DNA of 64,000 nucleotides from Desulfomicrobium sp. ZS1 (GTDB lineage Bacteria; Desulfobacterota; Desulfovibrionia; Desulfovibrionales; Desulfomicrobiaceae): assembly GCF_024204645.1 (NCBI RefSeq), contig NZ_CP100351.1, forward strand, positions 3,126,001 to 3,190,000, read 5' to 3'. Position 1 is the stretch's first letter; the number at the start of each line of letters is the position of its first letter. Below are positions 51,111-60,185 of this stretch, piece by piece. The notes under the pieces are model-generated. The model was given only the letters and a program-made list of their open reading frames with translations, was not told the origin of the DNA and made no database searches. The translations under genes were made by a program, and so were the position numbers.

Positions 51111-52609
51111 GATTCGTCTCGCAGTTGCCCAGGTGCCGCGAAAAGCGCCGCAAAGGCGGACGTTTGCCGCAATGCGGGCCATTCCATGGCGGCCGCGAGG
51201 CGGCCCTGATCGAGGACGAGACCGTGGGTCAGCAGCTCGTCCATGTATTCCGGTGAATGGGTGGCCAGCACCAGAGTGCGCCCCGTGGCGGCCCAATGCC
51301 GCAGCAATTCAACCATGCGCGCCTGCCAGGACGCGTCGAGACCGGAAAAAGGTTCGTCCAGAACCAAAAGATCCGGCACATGCACAACGCCACGGGCCAA
51401 CATGACCTGCCGCGTCTGGCCGTAGGAGAGGGAACCCAGCGGCCGGTCCAGCCAATCCTCCATGCCCCAGGCCGTCGCCAGCTCTTCGGCCTGGCTGATT
51501 TGCGGTGCTGAAAGACCACTATGCACGCCAAGCCCGTCGCACAGACCCGAAAGGAGCACGTCGCGACAGGTGGCCCCAGGCTCGATGCGTTCCCCGATCC
51601 AGGGCGCAAGAATTCCGATGCGGCCCCGGACCTCTCTCATGCGCGTCAGCCCCGCCCGCCCGAACCACTTCGCCTCGCCGCCCGGCCAGGGCCGACGGTA
51701 TCCGGTGATGAGCTGCAGCAGAGTCGATTTGCCCCCGCCGTTGTGCCCGAGCACGCCCCAGCATTCACCGGCACGAATCGTCCAGCTCAGAGTGTCCACG
51801 GCGGCGCGGCCTTCCATGACCACGGTGCACAACTCAAGCTCGACCACGGTATCAGGCCGGACCGACGAAGCCCGTTCTTCCGGCAACGCGAGGGCGCCGG
51901 GGCGAACCTGCGTTGGCCGCTCGACCATCCGTCCATGCTCAAGATATATCCGCCCCCGAACCTCTTCAGGCACAGGCAGCAGGCCATGCCCGCTGACCAG
52001 AAGGCGGGTGCGGCCCGTGGCCGCAATGCGGTTCAATGCGTCAAGCAGTTTCAGCTGCCCTTGCCGATCCAGTCCCTGGGTCAGTTCATCCACGGCGAGA
52101 AGTTTGGGAGAAGCGATGAGCGCCCGGGCCAGGAGGGCACGCTTGGCCTGCCCCGTGGACACCGCCCGCATGGGTCGATCCAGGACCAGTCCCAGGCCCA
52201 TTTCAAGCCCCAGAGCCCGCGCTTTTTCGCGTTCGGCTTCAGTCGGTTCATGATAAAGAAAGGGGGTGTTGTGCAGCCCGGCGCAGATAATTTCCCAGAC
52301 CGGCACGCGCAGATCATGGCGCAGATACCAGTCCGCCATGGCGGGCGTGACCAGACGCACATGCGGGCGTATGCCGATGGGCGATGACGATTCTTCCCCG
52401 AAGAGCCTGTAGGTACGCGTGCCGCCGCTTCGCTGCGAAGGCCACAACTCGCCGACCAGCAGACGCAACAACGTGGTCTTGCCCGCCCCGTTGTCGCCGA
52501 GCACGGCAAAGTGCTCTCCTCCGCAAAGGGTCAGGTTCAGGTCGTGCAGGATGCGGGCTGTGCCCAAATCCACATCGACGTGCCGAAGGTGAATCTCAAG
52601 ACTGTCCAT
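51107..52609 (-). CDS. Double ABC ATPase, ModF-like
   Basis: 500 residues from ATG 52609 (AGAGGAAG upstream). Two ABC domains: Walker A GDNGAGKTTLLRLLVG and GHNGGGKSTLLQLITGY; signature STGQAKRALLARAL in the first and LSYGQTRQVMLARG in the second; Walker B KLLAVDELTQGLD and LLVLDEPFSGLD. The first domain departs from LSGGQ (VSTGQ). ModF-type proteins are tied to molybdate transport, but no membrane subunit lies beside it, so a non-transport role is possible. Confidence 0.85.
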   Translation of the reverse strand: MDSLEIHLRHVDVDLGTARILHDLNLTLCGGEHFAVLGDNGAGKTTLLRLLVGELWPSQRSGGTRTYRLFGEESSSPIGIRPHVRLVTPAMADWYLRHDLRVPVWEIICAGLHNTPFLYHEPTEAEREKARALGLEMGLGLVLDRPMRAVSTGQAKRALLARALIASPKLLAVDELTQGLDRQGQLKLLDALNRIAATGRTRLLVSGHGLLPVPEEVRGRIYLEHGRMVERPTQVRPGALALPEERASSVRPDTVVELELCTVVMEGRAAVDTLSWTIRAGECWGVLGHNGGGKSTLLQLITGYRRPWPGGEAKWFGRAGLTRMREVRGRIGILAPWIGERIEPGATCRDVLLSGLCDGLGVHSGLSAPQISQAEELATAWGMEDWLDRPLGSLSYGQTRQVMLARGVVHVPDLLVLDEPFSGLDASWQARMVELLRHWAATGRTLVLATHSPEYMDELLTHGLVLDQGRLAAAMEWPALRQTSAFAALFAAPGQLRDES

Positions 52610-52664
52610 GCTTCCTCTGGCTGCGGGCAAATGGACCGGGAGGGCCCCGGACCGGAGGACAGTA

Positions 52665-53276
52665 CTAGCGTTGCAGCAGCTCCATGTCGATAGTCAGGTC
52701 AATGGTTTCGCCCATGAGCCCCATCCGGGTCCATTCCTCGGAACCCACGTGGAAATCCAGGCGGTTTATGGAAAAGGCGGCATGCAGGCCGAGCACTCTG
52801 ACGCCGGGCATCTTGTCCTTGACGGGATGGCCTGCGACGCCAAGCACCTGCAAGGGAACCCGGACCTCGGCGGTCACGTCGCGGATGGTCAGATCTCCGG
52901 TGACGACAAGGATGTCCCCGTCCTCGCGGACCACGTTTCTGGAAGAAAAAATCATCCTGGGCGACCTCTCCACATCCAGAAAGTCGGGGCTGCGCAGATG
53001 CTCGTCACGGGCAGGCACGCCGGTATGGACACTGGAACTGTCAATCAGGAAATAGAACTGGCTCTTTTCGGGCATGGCCGCATCATATTCCACCTGGCCG
53101 GAAAAGCGGCTGAAGACGCCGGGCACATATCCCACAATATGACGCACCCGGAACCCGATGGAAGAATGCTCCATATCGATATCCCATTGCCCGGAAGCCT
53201 TTTCGGCAGCCAAGAGCACCCCCGGTGCCAAAATACAAAAAAACGTAAACACAACTATCTTCAAAAAATATCGCAT
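52665..53276 (-). CDS. YceI-family periplasmic lipid-binding protein
   Basis: 203 residues from ATG 53276, giving signal peptide MRYFLKIVVFTFFCILAPGV with cleavage near LLAAE. The mature chain shows the YceI lipocalin pattern: WDIDMEHSSIGFRVRHIVG, VPGVFSRFSGQVEYD, DSSSVHTGVPARDEHLRS, SPRMIFSS and a C-terminal DLTIDMELL. Family members bind isoprenoids or amphiphiles in the periplasm. Stands upstream of the ABC ATPase by 55 bases on the same strand. Confidence 0.9.
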   Translation of the reverse strand: MRYFLKIVVFTFFCILAPGVLLAAEKASGQWDIDMEHSSIGFRVRHIVGYVPGVFSRFSGQVEYDAAMPEKSQFYFLIDSSSVHTGVPARDEHLRSPDFLDVERSPRMIFSSRNVVREDGDILVVTGDLTIRDVTAEVRVPLQVLGVAGHPVKDKMPGVRVLGLHAAFSINRLDFHVGSEEWTRMGLMGETIDLTIDMELLQR

Positions 53277-53500
53277 CAAAAACTTCTCCGCTAAGGTTGC
53301 AACAGGCCAAATTCCGAGAACAGAAAAAAGCCCGCCCCGGCCGCTTGTCCCCTTCAAATCACTTTTACCAGAAAGCCCATAAAGCCGGTTTTGTCAGGCC
53401 CCCCTATCAGGGTCATACCCTTTACGCCATACTTCAGTGTATGACAATTTTTCCTATTGACAGCCGTTGGCGAATATATCAAAAGGCGGCTTCGCGTTGT

Positions 53501-53576
<76 letters not shown>

Positions 53577-53621
53577 CTTAAACGCCTGAAAAAACAAAAA
53601 GTTTACTTGAATGCCGCTGAA

Positions 53622-53647
53622 AAGCCGCCCAAACGGGCGGCTTTTTT
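53622..53647 (+). terminator. Terminator after tRNA-Ala
   Basis: AAGCCGCCC (53622-53630) pairs with GGGCGGCTT (53635-53643), loop AAAC, T run to 53647. The following 320 bases up to 53971 hold no supported gene. Confidence 0.88.
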
Positions 53648-53971
53648 GTTTTCCACCGCCAGACGAAACTTTGGGCCTCCTGTTCCGGCGGGAATATCCC
53701 GGTCTTTTTCAATTGGGACACACCTTGCGCCTCAAGTGAACGTAGCGGCGAGGGCCACAGCAAACTCAGAGCTCATCCCGCCTAAAACGCCGACCCTGCC
53801 TTCGTTTTCACGGCTGCGCTACGAATGTTGAACAATATTGCAGCATACAGAAAAACAGGGCAGACATTCCTCTGATCACTATTTATGCACTCGCAAGGGG
53901 AACAAAGGCTTTCTTGTCCTGAACCACAGCCCAGTGCACGCCAAAACCCAATTCACAGCAGGAGAGAACCG

Positions 53972-54697
53972 ATGTCGAACAAACCGAAAGTCGCCGTTGT
54001 CACGGGCGGAGCACAGGGTATCGGCAAAGCGGTCTGTGACGCCTTTGCCGCTCAGGGCGTTCGCGTGCGCACCATCGACGTGCGCCCGAACACTGATTTT
54101 GTGGGGGACATTGCCGACGAAGACGTGCTGCGCGCTTTCGCGGCCCGGGTCATCGCGGATCACGGAGCCGTCGACTATCTGATCAACAACGCCTGCCTGT
54201 CGCGGGGGGGCCTCAAGACCTGCACCTGGGGCGACTTCAATTATGTACTGCGCGTCGGCGTGACAGCGCCCTTTCTGCTGACCCAGCTGTTTTTCGATCA
54301 TTTCAGCGCTCAGGCCAGCGTCGTGAACATTTCTTCCACCCGCCACCTGATGAGCCAGGCCGACACGGAAAGCTACACTGCGGCCAAAGGCGGCATCACC
54401 GCCCTGACCCACGCCATGGCCGTCACGCTGGCCGGGAGGGCACGGGTCAACTGCATCTCCCCGGGCTGGATCGACACCACCGGCTCCCGGTTCGACGGCC
54501 CCGATGCCGACCAGCACCCCGCAGGCCGCATCGGCACTCCCGCCGACATCGTCAACATGGTGATGTTCCTGTGCGATCCCAAAAGCAGCTTCATCACCGG
54601 ACAGAATTTCACCGTGGACGGCGGCATGACCAAGCTAATGGTCTATCACGACGACCATGGATGGACCTATGCCCCGCAGGAAAAGGGTTCCAAGTAA
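53972..54697 (+). CDS. Short-chain dehydrogenase/reductase (SDR)
   Basis: 241 residues from ATG 53972 with AGGAGAG upstream; the longer frame from 53885 lacks a site. The NAD(P) motif VAVVTGGAQGIGKAV, VDYLINNACLSRGG, catalytic Ser in VVNISSTRH, Tyr-Lys in ESYTAAKGGITAL, and C-terminal GQNFTVDGGMTKLM. The short NNAC and missing usual NNAG are small variations. Substrate unknown; no operon partner. Confidence 0.88.
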   Translation: MSNKPKVAVVTGGAQGIGKAVCDAFAAQGVRVRTIDVRPNTDFVGDIADEDVLRAFAARVIADHGAVDYLINNACLSRGGLKTCTWGDFNYVLRVGVTAPFLLTQLFFDHFSAQASVVNISSTRHLMSQADTESYTAAKGGITALTHAMAVTLAGRARVNCISPGWIDTTGSRFDGPDADQHPAGRIGTPADIVNMVMFLCDPKSSFITGQNFTVDGGMTKLMVYHDDHGWTYAPQEKGSK

Positions 54698-54829
54698 AAA
54701 GGCTACAGGAGGCGGAGATCAGGGCGGGTCTTTTTTTACGAATCTCACCCTGGAATGCGCCCAGGTCTTGAGTCCTGAATTTTGCTGGATGTGGAAGACC
54801 TCTCGGCCTCCAGTATTTCCCCCTCCTAC

Positions 54830-54864
54830 TTTACAAAACCACTGTTACTGCTTAAGTTTGTAAA
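54830..54864. promoter_or_regulatory. Inverted repeat before the XRE-ImmA gene, candidate operator
   Basis: TTTACAAA (54830-54837) and TTTGTAAA (54857-54864) are perfect inverted arms with a 19-base spacer, ending two bases before the AAGGAGG ribosome binding site. Likely autoregulatory site of the XRE protein. Confidence 0.5.
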
Positions 54865-54880
54865 CAAGGAGGACAGAGCC

Positions 54881-55948
54881 ATGATCGGTGAACGATTACA
54901 ACGCGCTCGTAAGGCTGCCGACCTGTCTCTGCGGAATTTGGCCGAGCAGGTGGGGGTAAGCCATACTTGGATAAACAAGTTTGAAAAGGATCAGGCCATG
55001 CCTGATTCAAAGACATTGTTGAAGCTTGGCAAAGTGCTCGGCGTCCGGTCGGAGTATTTTTTCCGGCCGGAGCAGGTCACGTTGTCACAAGTCGAGTACC
55101 GTAAGAAGAGTTCTCTTCCAAAAAAACGCTTGCAAGCCATTACCCACGAGATTCTTGATCACATAGAACGGCGGATGGAGCTTGAAGACCTCTTCCCCCA
55201 GCCTCCGGTTGAAACGTTTCGTCTCCCTGCCGGGCTGCCGGACCGAGTGGAGAGCTATAGCCAAATTGAAGAGGTGGCGAACCACACACGGCGAGAATGG
55301 GATCTCGGCATGAATCCAATCCCGGCTCTGATCGACTTGCTGGAGATGAAAGGCATTCGGGTTTTCTGCGTTGATGCCCGGAACGACGCCAAATTTGACG
55401 GGTTGTTCGCGTATGTGGCGGATGCTCCAATTGTGGTTGTAGGGAAATACTGGCCTGGCGATCGTCAACGATTCACACTTGCCCACGAATTGGGACATCT
55501 CATCCTTGCCAACCGACTGAGCGAAAATCTTGACCATGAGAAGGCCGGTAATCGTTTCGCCGGAGCCTTCTTGTTTCCTGATGTCTCAGTGAAAAAATAC
55601 CTTGGCGCGAAACGTTCTTCCCTTGAGTCTCGCGAAATTCAGACCCTCAAATATGAGTTTGGACTGAGCATGTTCGCCATTATTCGTCGCGCATTCGACC
55701 TGGAAATCATCAAGGAGAGCTACTACAGCAATTTGGCAATCCATTTTAGAACGAAAGGGTGGCACAAAAACGAACCAGGGAAACAGATCAAGCCGGAAAA
55801 TGAAAACATTTTCAGCAACCTTGTTTTCCATGCACTTGCTGAAGAGTACATCGGAGATTCCAAGGCCGCAGAGCTTCTCAGTCTTTCACTGGACAATTTC
55901 CGCCGTTACCGCAGTATGGAAGAGATAAATGCTGCTCCTTGTCAGTGA
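54881..55948 (+). CDS. XRE-type HTH regulator with ImmA/IrrE metallopeptidase domain
   Basis: 355 residues, ATG 54881 with AAGGAGG. Residues 3-60 are a Cro/CI HTH (ERLQRARKAADLSLRNLAEQ, SHTWINKFEKDQAMPD). The C-terminal half is an ImmA/IrrE (COG2856) peptidase with RFTLAHELGHLILAN (HExxH near 201) and NRFAGAFLFP. Such proteins serve as antitoxin or as phage/ICE de-repressors. The gene overlaps a PIN-domain toxin-like ORF by 20 bases, the usual arrangement of this antitoxin-toxin class. GC is lower than in neighbours, suggesting transfer. Confidence 0.9.
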   Translation: MIGERLQRARKAADLSLRNLAEQVGVSHTWINKFEKDQAMPDSKTLLKLGKVLGVRSEYFFRPEQVTLSQVEYRKKSSLPKKRLQAITHEILDHIERRMELEDLFPQPPVETFRLPAGLPDRVESYSQIEEVANHTRREWDLGMNPIPALIDLLEMKGIRVFCVDARNDAKFDGLFAYVADAPIVVVGKYWPGDRQRFTLAHELGHLILANRLSENLDHEKAGNRFAGAFLFPDVSVKKYLGAKRSSLESREIQTLKYEFGLSMFAIIRRAFDLEIIKESYYSNLAIHFRTKGWHKNEPGKQIKPENENIFSNLVFHALAEEYIGDSKAAELLSLSLDNFRRYRSMEEINAAPCQ

Positions 55949-56409
55949 CGCGAACATATTGATCGATATGGCTGAAGGCGGGACTTCTTGCCTCCATGTT
56001 CTGCCTCGACTGTCAATTCATTGTCCCTGATATTCTTTTTACTGAGGAACTTGAAGAACTTCATGCTCACGTCCTTGATTTAGGGCTTGAACAAAAATCC
56101 TTAAATAGCGAATTCATGATTGCCACTGTGCGAATGGCACAGATTTATAAGAGAACAAGCAGAAATGATCTCTTTGCTTTGTCACTGGCAAAGCAAGAGC
56201 ACTGCCCGCTTCTTACTGGCGACAAACACCTGAAAGAGGCTGCGGAGAAAGAAGATATCGTTGTCCATGGGACGATATGGCTTGTTGAGGAGCTGGTTCG
56301 AACAGGAAAATTATCTGCGCATATTGCCAAGTCCGCTTATGAAAAAATGGAACAATCGGGCCGAAGATTACCTTGGAAAACTGCGATAGATCGACTCAAG
56401 AGACTGTAA
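55929..56409 (+). pseudogene. PIN-domain toxin-like gene with a +1 frameshift
   Basis: ATG 55929 lies within the end of the XRE-ImmA gene and reads LLLVSDANILIDMAEGG, with the first PIN Asp, then leaves frame. Codons resume one base later at about 55981 (LLASMFCLDCQFIVP) and continue to TAA 56409 through EELEELHAHVLDL, DLFALSLAKQEHCPLLTGDK (catalytic acidic residues) and AIDRLKRL. One extra G in GGCGGGACTT accounts for the shift. Either a mutated toxin, a sequencing error, or recoding. The second part alone could start at ATG 55996 but would lack the first catalytic Asp. Confidence 0.75.
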
Positions 56410-56436
56410 TCCCGTCGGAAGAGACAGCACACAGCC

Positions 56437-57270
56437 CTAGGGCGTCCACATTCCCCGCAAGAGCGCGATCTCTGCGGCATACCCGGGAAGTTCGTTGGGC
56501 GTTTCCAGACAGAACGGCAGATGCCTAAAGCGGGGATGGTTGATGATGCGCGTCAGGGCCTCCAGACCGATGCGCCCTTCCCCGATGCGGGCGTGGCGGT
56601 CTTTGCGACTTCCCCTCTCGTTCAAGCTGTCGTTAAGATGGATGGCCCGCAAACGGTCCAGGCCGACGACATGGTCGAACTCCTCCAGCACCCCCTCAAG
56701 ATTGTGCACGATATCGTACCCGGCATCATGAACGTGGCAGGTGTCCAGGCAGACGCCGAGCTTATCCGGCAGCCCCGCGCGGTCCATGATATCGCGCAGT
56801 TCCCTGAAAGATCCGCCCACTTCGCTGCCCTTGCCGGACATGGTCTCCAGCAACACGGTGGTGGTCATGTCTGGCCACATGACGGTGTTAAGCTGGTCCA
56901 CGATGAGCGCGACGCCCGCCTCGATTCCCTGACCCACGTGGCTGCCGGGATGGAAATTATACAGGTTGCCGGGCAGGTGCTCCATGCGGGCCAGATCGTC
57001 CCGCATGACCTCCAGGGCGAAGCGCCTTACCTTGGGATCTGCCGAACACGGATTGAGCGTGTACGGCGCATGGGCCAGAAACGGCCCCAGGCCATGCTCC
57101 CGGGCCAGCTCCAGAAACGCGGCCACATCAAGCGGGTCCAGGTCCTTGGCCTTGCCACCGCGCGGATTGCGGGTAAAAAACTGAAATGTACTCGCGCCGA
57201 TCTCAAGAGCCGTCCTGCCCATGGCCAGAAAACCCTTGGAAGAGGAGAGATGGCAGCCGATATTCAACAT
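56437..57270 (-). CDS. nfo: Endonuclease IV (AP endonuclease)
   Basis: 277 residues, TIM barrel with three zincs. [15 protein letters not shown] at the N-terminus, [57 protein letters not shown] and [19 protein letters not shown] match the family sites. Repairs abasic DNA. Monocistronic, convergent to the PIN-like gene. Confidence 0.95.
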   Translation of the reverse strand: MLNIGCHLSSSKGFLAMGRTALEIGASTFQFFTRNPRGGKAKDLDPLDVAAFLELAREHGLGPFLAHAPYTLNPCSADPKVRRFALEVMRDDLARMEHLPGNLYNFHPGSHVGQGIEAGVALIVDQLNTVMWPDMTTTVLLETMSGKGSEVGGSFRELRDIMDRAGLPDKLGVCLDTCHVHDAGYDIVHNLEGVLEEFDHVVGLDRLRAIHLNDSLNERGSRKDRHARIGEGRIGLEALTRIINHPRFRHLPFCLETPNELPGYAAEIALLRGMWTP

Positions 57271-57364
57271 GATGCGTCTCCGAAATTTTGATTAAAAACA
57301 CTTAAAAAAAGTCGGCATCCTCTTGGCGGCGGGAAGCCATTTTTACCTCTCGGCTCCCGGGTCT

Positions 57365-57399
57365 TAAAAAAGGAAAGCCGCCTGCAGGGCGGCCTTCCT
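57365..57399 (-). terminator. Terminator of the chemoreceptor gene
   Basis: On the minus strand AGGAAGGCCGCC pairs with GGCGGCTTTCCT around CTGCA, followed by six T residues. Lies about 40 bases after the chemoreceptor stop. Confidence 0.85.
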
Positions 57400-57437
57400 T
57401 CTCATTTCCTTGTGCTGCGCGCCAATGGCGCGGGCCC

Positions 57438-59501
57438 CTAGATCTTGAACTTGCTGACCATGGTATCGAGACTGGCGGCCAGGCCGGACAGATTCTCCGC
57501 GTTCTGGTGCACGGCCTTGGCCGTGGAGGTGACATCGACGGCCACGGTGCGGACCTGTCCCACGTCACGGGCGATGTCGCGCACCAGCGAATCCGCATGG
57601 GCCACGTTCTCGTTGACCTGTTGCACGCCCACCGAGGCCTGGCCGACGTTCTCGGCGATGTCGCGAGTGGTCACGGACTGCTCTTCCACCGCCGCCGCAA
57701 TGGACCCGACGATGGCGTCCACATCGCCGATGACGCTGGTGATCTCCCCGATTTCCGCCACGGTCTGTTTGGTAGCCTGCTGGATGCCCTGGATGCGGCT
57801 GCGGATCTCCTCCGTTTCCTTCGCGGTCTGCTGGGCCAGTTCTTTGATCTCGTTGGCGACCACGGCAAAACCGCGCCCGGCCTCTCCCGCTCTGGCCGCC
57901 TCGATGGTGGCGTTCAAAGCCAGCAGGTTGGTCTGGGAGGAAATGGCGGTGATGGATTCGGTCACCTTGCCGATGTCGCGCGTAGCCGCGCCCAGCTCGC
58001 TGACCTGGGAGGTCGCTTTGGTCGCGGCGGACACGGCCCGGACCGTCATCTCCTTGGCCTTTCCGGTACTGACCGCAATCTCGGAGATCGTGGCGCTCAT
58101 CTCCTCGGAATTGGTGGCCACGGTGCCAATATTGACCGTGAATTCCTCCATGGCCGCAGCCACAGTGCTCATGTTCGAACGCATGTCGTCCGTGGAGGAC
58201 GCCGCCTCGCTGGAGGTTTTGGTCATGGTGCCGGCATAGCTGTTCAGGCTTCCGGCCAGCTGCAAAAGTCCCTGGGAAGCCCCGGCCACCTCGTTGGAAT
58301 TGCGGGCCACATCCGCGAGCATGGTCCGGATCTTGTCCATGAGCTTGTTGAACCAGGAACACAGTTCGCCGATCTCGTCACTGGATCTGACCGCGAGGCT
58401 CTCGGTCAGATCGGCCCGGTCTTCCGTGATGTCGACGATGCGCGTCTTCATCGAGGAAAGCGGGCGAATGATAAGCCGCATGAGCACAAACGAACTGATC
58501 AGCCCGGCGGCCATGAGCACCACCGCCATGAGCGCCAGGATATAGAACCCCACCTCGCGGATTGCAGTAGTCCAGGAGGATGCGTCAAAGGCGTAGACCA
58601 GCACGCCGACTTGCCCGCCTGCGTAATCCCTGACCGGAAAAGCGGCCAGGGCCAGGTCGCCGAACCTGTTATAAACGGTCTTCTGTTGCCCTTGCAGCAA
58701 AAAATCCGGGGTCACGAGGCTTTCAACCCGGCCGTCCTCGGTCGGGGTGACCAGCACGAATTCGTCTCCGACCAAAGGATTTTTTTCGGGATTCTGCAGG
58801 GCTGTGGCCACGGACAGATTCGCGGCGTTCATATACACAGCCATGCTCTGCCCTTCCCCGGACGCGGCGCCCGCGATGACGGATTCGAAGGATTCAAGAG
58901 TCTCGACCGACCCCAGCTGCTTCCCGTCCGCATCCACCACAGGAACGATGCCGCGGATGGCGAACCCGCCGCTGCCGACCTCGATACCCTTGATGGGCTT
59001 GCCGTCGGTGTTGACCTGCACGACCGTCTCCCTGAAAGAAGTCAGGTCATCGGAAATGTCGACCCACTCCCCACCGCGTTTGGTCTGCTTTTCCCTCCAC
59101 AGGCGCACGAGGCTGCGCGCCTTGGGCAGATGGAAATGCAGCTGCATGGCCTTGCCCGAAATACTCTTGAACCCGGCCAGATCGTCTGCAAGCAACCGCC
59201 GCAGCTCATCCCGGGCCTGCTGCATAAGCGGGTCCGCTTCATTTTCGATATTACCGAGATGAGCCAGCTCAAAGGCCTGCACCACATCCGTCCGTCTGGA
59301 AAAAAGAGCCGCTTTTTCGAGCCCCTGGGTCGCGAGCGTGGCGATGGCGGTGTCCACCTCACGCGATTTCTCCTCGGCGATGGAGCGCAGCAATTGCCCC
59401 TGAAAATCGGTCAACTGTGAACGGATCAGCAGGCCGCCGGCAAGGCCCAGGATCACGACCGAAACGAACAGGGGGAGAATGAATTTGGATCTGAGTTTCA
59501 T
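57438..59501 (-). CDS. Methyl-accepting chemotaxis protein, 687 aa
   Basis: Start at ATG 59501, with GGAG seven bases upstream; an in-frame ATG 60 bases earlier lacks a site. TM1 at about 7-29, a periplasmic sensor of about 280 residues (Cache-like: [26 protein letters not shown] and [11 protein letters not shown] patterns), TM2 near 314-337, HAMP, then a long cytoplasmic coiled coil with the signalling tip [20 protein letters not shown] near 520. No CheB/CheR pentapeptide tether is seen at the end (DTMVSKFKI). Ligand unknown; dicarboxylates or amino acids are typical for Cache domains. Confidence 0.93.
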   Translation of the reverse strand: MKLRSKFILPLFVSVVILGLAGGLLIRSQLTDFQGQLLRSIAEEKSREVDTAIATLATQGLEKAALFSRRTDVVQAFELAHLGNIENEADPLMQQARDELRRLLADDLAGFKSISGKAMQLHFHLPKARSLVRLWREKQTKRGGEWVDISDDLTSFRETVVQVNTDGKPIKGIEVGSGGFAIRGIVPVVDADGKQLGSVETLESFESVIAGAASGEGQSMAVYMNAANLSVATALQNPEKNPLVGDEFVLVTPTEDGRVESLVTPDFLLQGQQKTVYNRFGDLALAAFPVRDYAGGQVGVLVYAFDASSWTTAIREVGFYILALMAVVLMAAGLISSFVLMRLIIRPLSSMKTRIVDITEDRADLTESLAVRSSDEIGELCSWFNKLMDKIRTMLADVARNSNEVAGASQGLLQLAGSLNSYAGTMTKTSSEAASSTDDMRSNMSTVAAAMEEFTVNIGTVATNSEEMSATISEIAVSTGKAKEMTVRAVSAATKATSQVSELGAATRDIGKVTESITAISSQTNLLALNATIEAARAGEAGRGFAVVANEIKELAQQTAKETEEIRSRIQGIQQATKQTVAEIGEITSVIGDVDAIVGSIAAAVEEQSVTTRDIAENVGQASVGVQQVNENVAHADSLVRDIARDVGQVRTVAVDVTSTAKAVHQNAENLSGLAASLDTMVSKFKI

Positions 59502-59665
59502 ACCATTGCTCCAAGCAATTGATTTCAAAAGCGGATTTTCCCAAGATTGATTTTGTAACACAGCAATGAGGCAACATCAATCACCCCCAAGAAACCAGCT
59601 CACTCTGAGCGTTCAATTCTTTATTGCTGCTCAAAAACGCTTCAGTGCACAATTGCGTTTTAAGA

Positions 59666-59702
59666 TAAAAAGTCCCTGGATTGATCTCAACCCAGGGACT
59701 TT
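59666..59702 (-). terminator. Terminator of the molybdoenzyme operon
   Basis: AAAGTCCCTGG (59669-59679) pairs with CCAGGGACTTT (59692-59702). Read on the minus strand the hairpin is followed by TTTTT, 25 bases after the ferredoxin stop. Confidence 0.8.
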
Positions 59703-59726
59703 AGAATGCGAACAACGCCTTATGCT

Positions 59727-60176
59727 CTATTTTTTTCGCTCCAAACACAGCGCATGCGTCGTACATGCCGTTACGCATGCAGGCTCAAGTCCTGCATCAA
59801 GTCTGTCCATACAGTAGTCACATTTTCCAACGACGTTTTCGTCCTCGTGTAACACGGGGATATTCCACGGACACGCAGCTATGCATGATTCGCAGCCGAT
59901 ACAAAGCTCCTTGATCACGTAGACCAGGCCATCCGATTCACGGCGCACCATGGCTTCCGTTGGACACGCCGCCACGCAGGCCGGATCATCGCAATGATAG
60001 CAACTGCGAAAAGAGGCCTTCATCACAATCTTGCCATCTTTAAGTTCCGGCTTGCCGGAAGTGTGCACAGCGTATTTGATTCCTACGGGATTATTATTCT
60101 TGACCTTGCAGTGCACTTCACAGGCCTTGCAGTGTATGCAACGCTTCTTATCCAGCTTCATTCTGTAATTACTCAT
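59727..60176 (-). CDS. Ferredoxin-type electron transfer subunit, four [4Fe-4S] clusters
   Basis: 149 residues, DmsB/PsrB-like. Cysteine motifs: CIHCKACEVHCKV, CYHCDDPACVAACPTEA, CIGCESCIAACPW and CDYCMDRLDAGLEPACVTACTT. Transfers electrons to or from the adjacent molybdoenzyme. No Tat signal; the third typical subunit, a membrane anchor (PsrC/NrfD), is not encoded here. Starts nine bases after the molybdoenzyme gene. Confidence 0.92.
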   Translation of the reverse strand: MSNYRMKLDKKRCIHCKACEVHCKVKNNNPVGIKYAVHTSGKPELKDGKIVMKASFRSCYHCDDPACVAACPTEAMVRRESDGLVYVIKELCIGCESCIAACPWNIPVLHEDENVVGKCDYCMDRLDAGLEPACVTACTTHALCLERKK

Positions 60177-60185
60177 CGCTGCCCC

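Noticed and set aside
57507-59420. 637-codon plus-strand ORF opposite the chemoreceptor
   Set aside because: Antisense shadow with His/Gly/Asp-rich composition typical of reverse reading of a GC-rich gene.
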